This document shows, piece by piece, positions 21,435 through 29,830 of a stretch of DNA of 64,000 nucleotides (its first letter is position 1; the number at the start of each line of letters is the position of its first letter). Source of the stretch: Bactericera cockerelli (lineage: Eukaryota > Arthropoda > Insecta > Hemiptera > Triozidae); contig CM044967.1 in the NCBI GenBank assembly GCA_024516035.1, positions 6,075,284-6,139,283 of the forward strand, given 5' to 3'. The translations under genes were made by a program, and so were the position numbers. Below the pieces are notes generated by a model. That model was given only the letters and a program-made list of their open reading frames with translations, was not told the origin of the DNA and did no database searches.

Positions 21435-21650
21435 GAGACAGTTTAAACTAACAGTTAACCCTCATTTTTGTATTTAAGACAGTTTAAACTAATAGTTAAC
21501 AGTCCTCATTTTTGTATTTAAGACAGTTTAAACTAACAGTTAACCCTCATTTTTGTATTTAAGACAGTTTAAACTAATAGTTAACAGTCCTCATTTTTGT
21601 ATTTAAGACAGTTTAAACTAACAGGTAAAAGTCCTCATATTTATTTCAAA
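21435..21650 (+). repeat. alternating 41/44-bp tandem repeat
   Basis: GACAGTTTAAAC starts at 21437, 21478, 21522, 21563 and 21607, giving periods 41, 44, 41 and 44. The A unit has AACAGTTAACCCTCATTTTT and the B unit AATAGTTAACAGTCCTC. The array is therefore an 85-bp A+B higher-order repeat duplicated once, plus a diverged final unit. Confidence 0.95.
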
Positions 21651-21744
21651 ATATAATGTGAGAAGTTCTGTGTTCATAATAATAAATAAAAACTCACCCT
21701 CTAACAGTACCTATAACTTCCATGAATATTAGAACATACTTGTA

Positions 21745-21909
21745 GCCCGTTCAAGAAACACTTTCTACTCTCCAAATCTCCGTTTCAACCGTCACACAAC
21801 GCATCTCTGATTGGTTATTACGTTCAAATTAACCAATCAGAGAGCCTTGTGTGAAAGTTGAAAGGGAGATTCCGGGATTTGGAGAATGGAAAGTGTTTCT
21901 GGAACGGGC
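21745..21909. mobile_element. foldback MITE with ~80-bp arms
   Basis: The left arm begins GCCCGTTCAAGAAACACTTT and ends CTCTGATTGGTTA. The right arm is its inverted copy with a ~9-bp extra segment and a few substitutions. The ends are flanked by TA on both sides (21743-21744 and 21910-21911). There is only a short central spacer and no coding capacity. It fits a Tc1/mariner-type TA target, but no family is assigned. Confidence 0.75.
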
Positions 21910-22382
21910 TAACTGTTTCAAGCTAATTATATCTCTCAATAGCAGGTATGTAGTTCCAAATATCCATCCCATCAACAAATCAATCTATTACTCTATTTCA
22001 TTCAGTATGAACAGAAAAATGAGAAGCTGTATCAGATGTAGGTACATGATTTCAATTTTTCAAATAGCATTTAAATAATTTGAGGACTAGAAAAGAAACA
22101 ATTTATATGTATCATACAAATAAAAACGAAAAAACAGAAAAGGAACGAAAAGGTCTTTGGAGGGAAACACAGGCATGACCAGAAGGTATTAAAGAAGTTT
22201 GACTAGCCAGGTACTCAGGCTGCCCTGGAACTCGTCAAAGCTATAAGGAGCTAGACCCAGGAGTTTATCTTTTAGATTTGTTTTGAACTTATCTCCTCTC
22301 AGTTCTTTGGATGCAGGAAGTAATTTATTATATAATTTAATTAATGTTATGAATGAAATAAACATGAATGATTTTTATGATG

Positions 22383-22455
22383 TTAAAATCCTTCACCACC
22401 GTGATAAGCAAACAAATAGGTACCTGTGCCTATCAAACGGACACGAAATTCTTCT
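22383..22455 (+). mobile_element. element H, diverged 3' end
   Basis: AAAATCCTTCACCACCGTGA, an AAGCAAACAA insertion, AGGTACCTGTGCCTATC, and ACGGACACGAAATTCTTC match element H at 19110 and 54080. The tail is TTC-rich instead of ATT-rich. Confidence 0.55.
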
Positions 22456-22569
22456 TTCTTCTTCTTCTTTGAGTGCTAGTCCGTTGTTTTTTATTTCTAG
22501 TGCTTATGCGTCTCGGATGTGAGTGATCGTCATGGCGATGCGTACTTTGACTACTTTGTTTGTAGCTTT

Positions 22570-22680
22570 CGGAACAGATTTCTGAGCGTTTCTCAAAGCA
22601 GGTTAATAGTAAGCGTTTCTCAAACCAGTAAGGGTTTCTCAAAACAGGTTAATAGTAAGCGTTTCTCAAACCAGGTTTGC
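22570..22680 (+). repeat. short tandem repeat of GCGTTTCTCAAACCAG-type units
   Basis: GCGTTTCTCAAAGCAGGTTA, then GCGTTTCTCAAACCAGTAAG, GGTTTCTCAAAACAGGTTAA and GCGTTTCTCAAACCAGG. About four units with a ~24-30 bp period. Confidence 0.7.
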
Positions 22681-22915
22681 CAGCCTGAAAATCCTTCTTC
22701 TGCCTCTGGCTGTCGTGTCGCTTTATTTTTTTACTTTTAGAACATCTACATCCATTAAGTTTTGCCTTTCGGCTCAACATAAATGGACAATGACTGATGT
22801 TAGGGTGGGTCTGTTACTCTGTTACGAAAGTGATAGCACACAAATTATGATAACTTTTAAGTTAACTCTTATATCCGGGTTCGACTCTACTAAGAGACAT
22901 GAAATTATTATACTA

Positions 22916-23044
22916 CACTGAGATTTTTTTTATTGAGGACATCCTTGTTAGCTAGTAAGTTATCCTTAAACGAGGATGAATCATCCTTGTTAGCTAGTAA
23001 GTTATCCTTAAGGATGAATGTCCTCGATAATTTTTTTCTCAGTG
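22916..23044. mobile_element. 129-bp Tc1/mariner-type MITE
   Basis: Terminal CACTGAGA../..TCTCAGTG ends are flanked by TA (22914-22915 and 23045-23046). The ends continue TTATTGAGGACAT and ATGTCCTCGATAA in inverted orientation. Inside, CATCCTTGTTAGCTAGTAAG with TTATCCTTAA is present twice as a direct repeat. A second copy in the opposite orientation is at 57502-57628. Confidence 0.9.
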
Positions 23045-23414
23045 TATTACATCAAACTCGCGCTCTCCTGTCTGCGGCTCGCGTTGCACCACTACACCGG
23101 AGACCCAATCCAGGTCAATTTCATTAGCCCAAGAGCGTATCTATATCGATTGTTCCTCCCCTGTAATTAGTTTACTTCACCCTCACTGATTGTCCTTTCA
23201 TCCCCCCCCTCCCAATGCAATTGTTTCCAAGACGCTCCTTGAATTCTGAGCAGGGAGGAGAAAGCGCTGTCGAAGGGAAGAGAAAGCGCTTTCCAAGTAT
23301 TTCCTCAAGTCAGGAGAAGACAGGAAGAGAGAAGAAAAATGAGAGAGATAAAGATAATGTTGAAAGAGAATTGTTGAATATTGGTTACTTTATTTGTATA
23401 AATTAAATTTTCTT

Positions 23415-23560
23415 CTTCTTTCACTTTGGCTCTTCCAAAACTTACATGGGGTCGGTATTGGACAACCTTTTTCACATGCTTGAGCTTGGTTGGTTCTGGC
23501 AATCCTACTTCCACATCCTAACGCCAACCCTGTGATTTTTTGTTTCTGGAAGAGCTGGAA
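23415..23560 (-). mobile_element. retroposon with RTE-like 3' end, diverged family
   Basis: On the plus strand it reads TTCTTCTTTCACTTTGGCTC, then ACATGGGGTCGGTATTGGAC, TTGGTTGGTTCTGGCAATCC and CCTAACGCCAAC. Each block aligns in order with the reverse complement of the SINE-A 3' region (AAGAAG tail, GGGTCGAC, CCAACCAACC, GGCGTTAGGAAGGGC). The overall sequence differs clearly, so it is a separate family using the same 3' architecture. Confidence 0.6.
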
Positions 23561-23600
23561 TTGATCTTCTTCGAATTGATCTAAGAAGATCAATTCGAAA
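23558..23600. repeat. overlapping palindromes GAATTGATCTTCTT
   Basis: GAATTGATCTTCTT and AAGAAGATCAATTC form a 14-bp stem. TTCGAATTGATCT and AGATCAATTCGAA form an alternative overlapping 13-bp stem. Confidence 0.8.
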
Positions 23601-23882
23601 CAACCGACTTTTTGTCTCTGGAAGAGCCCAAATTTTGGTGTCTGATTTCTTCAACCTCCATTTTGAAACAGAGGATTTCTCTTTGTATCCAGAGAGGAAA
23701 TGCGGCAGCTGTGATGTTCACTTTGCTTCGTTCTTCAGACTTGGAGGGAATTTTTTATAAATAAATTAAAGTACGTATATAGAAAATATACTATTTACCT
23801 TTTAAGAAATATGATCTCAACGCACAGCCATTGACGGTCATTTCGATATTTTTGATCCAAGTCATCAAAGATTTATCATATC

Positions 23883-24111
23883 CAGCCCTATACCCAGGCT
23901 CGGTGAGGTTAATGTGGGTAGCGGCTACGCTTCCCAGCGAATGCAGGGTAAAACCCCCGTCCTGATCCAGGACGTTAAATCAAATAGAATCGTTGGCGTT
24001 AGGAAGGGCATCCATCCGTAAAAATGTGCCAAAACCAACCAACCTCAACCATGAGGTTGAACAACGTCGACCCTGCTTAAGCGGGATAAGACAGAGTAAA
24101 AGAAGAAGAAG
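23883..24111 (+). mobile_element. SINE-A, 5'-truncated
   Basis: It starts inside the body at CAGCCCTATACCCAGGCTCG and contains CCGTCCTGATCCAGGACG, GGCGTTAGGAAGGGCATCCA, AACCATGAGGTTGAACAACG and a GGGATAAGACAGAG plus AAGAAGAAG tail. The tRNA head is missing. Confidence 0.85.
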
Positions 24112-24159
24112 ATCAAAGATTTTGTCAAAAGAATAAATAACCATGTGGAAATTTAATAC

Positions 24160-24235
24160 ATACTTCTTCTTTCACTTTGCCTTTCCCAAATTTACTGTCT
24201 TGTGGTCAGCATTGGCCAAACTTTTCCACATGGGA
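24160..24235 (-). mobile_element. fragment of RTE-like-tailed retroposon
   Basis: ACTTCTTCTTTCACTTTGCC, then GTCTTGTGGTCAGCATTGGC and TTTTCCACATGGG. It parallels 23415-23480 in the same orientation. Confidence 0.5.
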
Positions 24236-24269
24236 AACAAGAAAGAGGCATTGAGATACTACGGAAGGA

Positions 24270-24460
24270 GAGATTAGAATAAGAGAAAGAAAGAGAAAGA
24301 CAGAGAGCGAGGAAGAGAGAAAGAGAGAGAGAGAGAGAAAGAGAGAGATGAAGAGAGGAAAAGAAAGTGAGAGAAAGAGAGAGAGAGAGAGAAGACGAAG
24401 AGAGAGAGAGAGAGGGAGAGAAAGTGAGAGAAAGGAAAAGAGAGAGATGAAGAGAGGAAA
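24270..24460 (+). repeat. (GA)n-rich tract
   Basis: AGAGAGAAAGAGAGAG-type sequence with ATGAAGAGAGGAAA interruptions. The Arg/Glu/Lys-rich frame through it is a composition artefact. Confidence 0.85.
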
Positions 24461-25049
24461 GTGGACGGACGAAAGGAATGAAAACTCAGATATAATGGGC
24501 CCCCTTCATGAAAACGATATGAGTCCTACAGGATACAGGAGGGGGGAATGAGGGGGGGAGGGGGGGTTGTGGAAGATAGGGGTAGAGAAAATTAACAAAA
24601 AACTGAATAAGGTTCTTTTTCAAAGGGACCGCTTGAATATTTTATATGCCCTGGGACACATAATATGTGAAATTGTCTATTCTATTCAATTCTCTATTAT
24701 TCTTTAATTAGCCTTTTAATACAAAGGCGTATTCCTCTGAGCCTTTTTATATTTGAAAGAGGAAAAAATGAGAAATAGAAAGAATATAAAAAGAAAAAAA
24801 AAATAATCCATAGAATTCTTTTCTTTGCCTTCGCAATAATAATAAAAGTTTAAAAAAAAAAAAAAAAATAGGAACCTACTGTCCGATGAGAACCTACGGC
24901 TAAAAAACCCCTCTGTTACAGCAGTTATTTTCATTGTAAGCAGCTTGGCAGCCTTGGCCACAGATAAGGGGAGTTATGATTTCCGGAACCATAGTTATTT
25001 TGGTGTCATTATTATGTGTTCAAAGGTCAAAATTAATGAGGATTATCAT

Positions 25050-25400
25050 TAAAATTTATGATAAGGTATGTTCTGATATTCATGTATGTACAATTGTACA
25101 TCTAGTACAACTTCTCACTCTTGTATTTATACTATTACCTGCTGATTAGAGCAAATAAGCTGGAAACAGCTGTCCAGGTATTTTCTGATATTCATGGACA
25201 TATGTACAACTTCTCACTTCTCACTTTTCTGTTTATACTGATTTGATTAAAAGAGGTTAGTTGATGGCATGGATATTCAGAATTATTACCTGCTGATGAG
25301 AGCAAATAAGCTGGAAACAGCTGTCCAGGTATGTTCTGATATTCATGTACAATAATTGTACATCTAGTACAACTTCTCATATTTCTGATTATACTGATCA
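25050..25400 (+). repeat. tandem/dispersed block with GCTGGAAACAGCTGTCCAGG
   Basis: The phrase GCTGGAAACAGCTGTCCAGG followed by TATTCATG, GTACAACTTCTCAC and a TTTATACTGAT motif recurs two to three times here. It recurs inverted at 47205-47515. Single cores (AGAACTTCTCAC) are scattered through the window. Confidence 0.65.
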
Positions 25401-25411
25401 CTAGTCTGGAT

Positions 25412-25465
25412 TACAAGAATAGTGCCTTAACCACCCGACCACCTGGTATTCACGATTGTACCAGG
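25412..25465 (-). mobile_element. tRNA-like SINE head fragment
   Basis: On the minus strand: CAGGTGGTCGGGTGGTTAAG, then CACTATTCTTGTAATCCAGA. It has an A-box-like TGGTCGGGTGGTTAAGG and resembles the SINE-D head, with no body recognised. Confidence 0.4.
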
Positions 25466-25487
25466 CAATTATGTCTAGTCATGAACC

Positions 25488-25737
25488 ATTTTTTTGGTTT
25501 ACTTTCTCTTTGAACCTAATGGTCACATCACTACAGGAGCTTACCCTTCATTCGGTGGAAACTAACAAACCAGCTACTCAATTAACCCCACTCAGCCTGA
25601 GTGGGGCCGGGATTAGCCAGCACGAGGTTGTGAATTTGACTGGTCATCCATCCAAGTCCTAACCTTACAGGACGTTGCTGAACTTCAGTGACCGAACGAG
25701 AACTGGTGTATTCAATGTACCATCGACGCTGTCAATT
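25488..25737 (+). mobile_element. element G copy
   Basis: TTTGAACCTAATGGTCACAT, GGAAACTAACAAACCAGCTA, CTGAGTGGGGCCGGGATTAG and GGACGTTGCTGAACTTCAGT keep the order of the 5845 copy and end at CCATCGACGCTGTCAA. It is diverged. Confidence 0.7.
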
Positions 25738-26269
25738 ATATAATATATCTACTATGTAACAAAATAATGACAACACCAATAAATCCCAAGAACTCAAGGA
25801 AATAAAAATAGGCTGAAAAGTAGGTGTGAGTTAAAGCTGGAAAGTAGGTGTGGGAAAAGGAAAAGTAGTTTCCTTTTCCCTTCTTCCTCAAGCTCGAAAT
25901 AAAAACGTTTCAAATATTTGTCCTGTAAGAATGACACAGCTGTTTTCTTAACCAATGGTGTGTTAAGAGCTCTAACGTTTAAACTCTCACCTTTTTCTTG
26001 GAATAGTTTTTAGAGAAGTCCAGATAAGGGACTTTAAACTTTTCTGAGGACGAGTGGTATATTTATATTAAAACTCATATATAAAATCCATTTACATTCT
26101 TTCATTCATAAAAATCAACAGAACTACGAAACGGCAGGATCCAATTACTTCAAATTTGGCACTGAGTCACATTTTTACTTTCCTATAATAAGGAAATTAT
26201 TGTTTTCTATTTAGGTTTGTAATAAGATTTTTTTCAAACTAACTATGTATTGTTTTTAACTAGTAAGTA

Positions 26270-26469
26270 AGTGCACTGTTAGTCAAGTGCTTAACGCGTT
26301 AGTCTGGTAATCCAGGTAGCGTAGGAATCCGTTGGTTCGAATCCCACCTCATTAATTTGAGTTTGTGACTACATAATAATAAGACTCTGAGGGTTAGGTG
26401 GTAGAAAATGCTGTGAGCATTAACCTCGCCTGGTGGTTACCTCTCACTCAAGAGTGTTATTATTATGTA
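26270..26469 (+). mobile_element. SINE-D, tRNA-headed, (ATT)n tail
   Basis: The head has AGTCAAGTGCTTAACGCG as A-box region, GTCTGGTAATCCAGG in the anticodon arm and B box GGTTCGAATCCC. The body, AATTTGAGTTTGTGACTACA, leads to a 3' hairpin AATGCTGTGAGCATT and CCTCGCCTGGTGGTTACC, ending GTGTTATTATTATG. Copies are at 45430, 45727, 49079 (reverse) and 61499 (reverse). Confidence 0.85.
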
Positions 26470-26712
26470 TAATAGGAATCTTAAATGCTAGACTTCTATG
26501 AAAGCCAATTCCACTATCTGGTTTCCGCTATGGTTAATGGTACTGTCTAAGAATCTGAAAATGCCTACAAATGTTGCCAAATTTCTTGGTGTATAAAAGA
26601 AAGATGTTATTTTTTCTGCACAAAACTCCTTAGTTGACACCAAACTAAGTTTTATTATTATTATTTGACGTGGTTGTAAGGTTACATTGAAACACTGCGA
26701 CCTATTGTGACC

Positions 26713-26952
26713 AGTTGATTCTGTTTGGTTTGTACGTCCTGATTTGTGTTATTCAGGATGGGAGTTTTACCCTTCATTTGCTTGAAATCGTACCAGCTAT
26801 CCAAATTAACCTCATGCAGCTTGGATTGGGCAAGACTCACGTGTTAGAAGGGAACTGATTTTTTCGTCTAAACGTCTGCCCAACTTTGAACTCAGGATCT
26901 CTGGCCTAGCGGGCAGTAGGTAGTCATAACCATTACACCATGGAGACTGGTT
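26713..26952 (-). mobile_element. SINE-A, diverged, reverse
   Basis: The plus strand ends AACCATTACACCATGGAGAC, the inverted SINE-A head. It includes GAACTCAGGATCTCTGG (B-box region) and CAGCTATCCAAATTAACCTC (body). It is more diverged than other copies and lacks the RTE-like tail. Confidence 0.75.
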
Positions 26953-26973
26953 AAGCTTTAAACAGTAGTTTTT

Positions 26974-27214
26974 GTTGTAGCCAGCTTGGCTACAGCTGGA
27001 GGGGTGAGTGATGGTCTCCAGCCAACTTTATTTCAAAGTTGGCTCGTCCTGAACCACATATTTCTATGTGCGATCAACCATCATGAGGACTTGGACTTTT
27101 CTTTATAAGCCATGAAACCCTTAGGTAACTGCAAGCTAGCCTGGTTTGTAAGGATTGGCTAGTCTGTTCTCTGTTTATAGTCCTCTAGCGGGACACTGGT
27201 CTTCTCCCAGTTTA
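26974..27214 (-). mobile_element. element F copy, reverse
   Basis: It begins TGTTGTAGCCAGCTTGGCTA (inverted 3' end) and continues TTGGCTCGTCCTGAACCACA, GCGATCAACCATCATGAGGA to GTTTATAGTCCTCTAGCGG. It is very similar to the 9110 copy in the opposite orientation. Confidence 0.8.
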
Positions 27215-27325
27215 ACGTCCCCCAGCCACATGGTCATATCAGGGCGGTGGTTTTTTCGCTGGAAACTAGCAAACCAGCTACTCAAATTAAGCTCACCCAG
27301 CCTGAGAGTGGCCGGGAAGGAGGCT
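27213..27325 (+). mobile_element. element G fragment
   Basis: TAACGTCCCCCAGCCACATG, GTCATATCAGGGCGGTGG, GGAAACTAGCAAACCAGCTA and AGCCTGAGAGTGGCCGGGA. It abuts element F directly, so one probably inserted at the end of the other. Confidence 0.65.
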
Positions 27326-27783
27326 TGCCTGTTTAAACATGAACAAAAACGAAAGTATTTTCTATTCTACATAATATCGGGAAATTGAAGGTACATTATT
27401 TTCTCGAAGGACTTTGAAGTTCGTTAATTTGAAGAAAAAATTCCCAACGCAGGCTTGCTGGTCGTACCCGTGCCTCTCTCTCACATCACGTACTTCTGGC
27501 CTAAGAACAGGTTAAGGCCCTTATAAAAATATGCATTGAAAATTCCCCTCCCCTCTCTCAGTGTCTTATTTTATGATAAAATCGATTCCGAATAGCAACA
27601 GGGTTTTCTTGAAGACTCTTGGGACGGAGGGAATAATTTTCATCCGGTTAACAAGATATAAGTATAATAGTCACGTTTTCAGTTCACAGAACTACTAGTT
27701 AGTTTAACAATTAAAAAAAAATACAATACTTTTTATACCCTTTATTTGTTATACTATCATCATCACCTGAAAAAAAATTTTCT

Positions 27784-27868
27784 CCGAAAAGTCTGTCCCA
27801 ACCAGGAGTCGAACTCGGGATCTCTGGACTACGGGCAGTAGTCTCAACCATTACGCCACGGAGGCTGG
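27784..27868 (-). mobile_element. SINE-A head, reverse
   Basis: GTCTGTCCCAACCAGGAGTC, GAACTCGGGATCTCTGGACT and CATTACGCCACGGAGGCTGG form the inverted tRNA-like head without body. It was copied to 34271-34362 by the tandem duplication. Confidence 0.8.
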
Positions 27869-29178
27869 ATGGTACAGACGCTTACAAAAACACTAATTTC
27901 CTCTCTTTTCAAACCCGCTCTGTTCTAATCAAATGTATTACTACGATACTAGAGCTTAATTTGCAACAAGAAAAACACAAAGAAACCTGTATTTTTTTTT
28001 GCACGAAAACATTGAACTTGCACTGAGTCCGACAGAAGTCCAATAGAATAACTTACTTTTGTTTGTAGAAATTTTCTTTAATCAGATTAATTGAATTGGG
28101 AGTCAATTTCAAAAGCAAAAATACGGAAAAGTAAAAGAGTTGAAATTGTCCTTTCGTATTATCGTCCTATGAGCTCAAGAATGTATTATCCTTTCGTCCT
28201 TTTGCCTACTCTCATGTCCAAGAACAAAACAATGTTGTCTCGCCAATTGGTAGCAAGGGTTTATTTTATTATTTGGTAATTCTGTCGAATTCGGATATAA
28301 GAGGACGATTTTCAGGTCAAAGAAAGGAGCTTCTATTTTGAGAGCAACGTATTTTATTAAAAACATTGCAAGTAAAATTAAATGTTGTAACATTTTTTAT
28401 AATTCGATTTGATGCCAATTTTCTAAAGTCCTAACTGTTTTTATACAATTCAACAAAAATTCTCGGGAGTAATACTATTTACAAAAACCGTCACTTATTG
28501 CACTAACAGCGTCTAAAAATGACTAATACAAGTTGTTTTTTTTATAATAATAAAGTATTGGAAAACTGACGTTTTACCAATACATTACAGGGAGGGGCGT
28601 CGATTCCCATTATTTTTAGATATAACCAAGTTAACACCAAACGCTACCCGTGAAACCAATTGAAATACCGCCAGCATCACGCAACAATTAATTCATGGCA
28701 ATTTTTCTTGAATTATAATTGAATTATAATAATAAAAAAAAGTTGTCTGTCCTGGCACCACCGGGCGGCAGGAAAAATTAAGAATTATTTTTTTTTTTTT
28801 CCCACGTCAGAAACAGTTACACGTTTTGTTTATCATCCAGTTTAAATTCAAAAAATCAAATATAAAACAACAACTTCTGAAATATATTTTGTGTTTAAAC
28901 TCATTAACGAACAGTGAAAATCAAGAAAAACATTCCAACACAAGATACTTCAAAAAGAACGTAAGTAGTCAAAGCTTTTATAGCATTTCGACTATTCTGA
29001 TAACAAAAGAAACCGTTTGATAAATTTGAAATATTCAATGTAAACATTAGATAAAGATCCCACGGATGCAACAAATATCCCAGACTGTTATCATCTCTTA
29101 TCATAAATCAAGAACCATTCACATTCACAACCCAACGGGGATCTCACAGATACTCGAGTACAAAAATCTGTTCTCTTA

Positions 29179-29330
29179 GCTGTGTCAAGTTGGCCGCACT
29201 GTTCACATGGACAGCAAAATATTCATTCTGTTAGCAAGCTTCGTCAAGTTGGCCGTGCTGCTCACAAGGACAACGACCTACTAAACAAGCTGCGTCAATC
29301 TTGCCGCCTCTCTCACAAACAAAACCAACG
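29179..29330 (+). promoter_or_regulatory. possible LINE 5' UTR monomers
   Basis: GCTGTGTCAAGTTGGCCGCA (29179), GCTTCGTCAAGTTGGCCGTG (29238) and GCTGCGTCAATCTTGCCGCC (29289) are three degenerate tandem units spaced 59 and 51 bp. Each is followed by a CTCACA-type or TTCACA phrase. They are GC-richer than the surroundings. Some LINE promoters are built of such monomers. Promoter activity here is inference. Confidence 0.4.
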
Positions 29331-29524
29331 CAAGCACTAAAGGGAGCAACGAAGAACTGCTGCACTCAACAGAAAATCATCATAGCAATCTTCTATTATT
29401 ACGTTTCTCTCCCCTTATTACGTAGCTATATAATTAAGTGATAATGTAATCTGCAATTTATTATTATTTTAATTTATTTTATCATTCTTTTAATTTACCA
29501 TATTCAATCTAATTTTAACTCTCA

Positions 29525-29555
<31 letters not shown>

Positions 29556-29830
29556 ATCATGATAATTAGGATCAAGTATCAAACTCCAAAATCTAGAGTC
29601 GTCTAAGTCGATTCTGTCCAAAAGAACCTCTGATTTACGTTATAATCATTGATGTCTGATGCACAATTATACGCATTTAATACACTAGCTCACTGAAAAT
29701 TAAAACTGTACCCATTTTTTTTTATATATATAAATATACACAGTAACACAATATACACAGTAACACATAAATACACTTTTTTTTTTTCTTTCTTTATCAA
29801 TATTTACAAACAGAAATAAATAAAACTAAC

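Noticed and set aside
24348..24551. Arg/Glu/Lys-rich small protein
   Set aside because: Frame created by a (GA)n tract.
29530..29560. Poly(T) as the 3' end of an inverted retroposon
   Set aside because: No retroposon body or target-site duplication recognised beside it. Kept as a plain T tract within the LINE leader.
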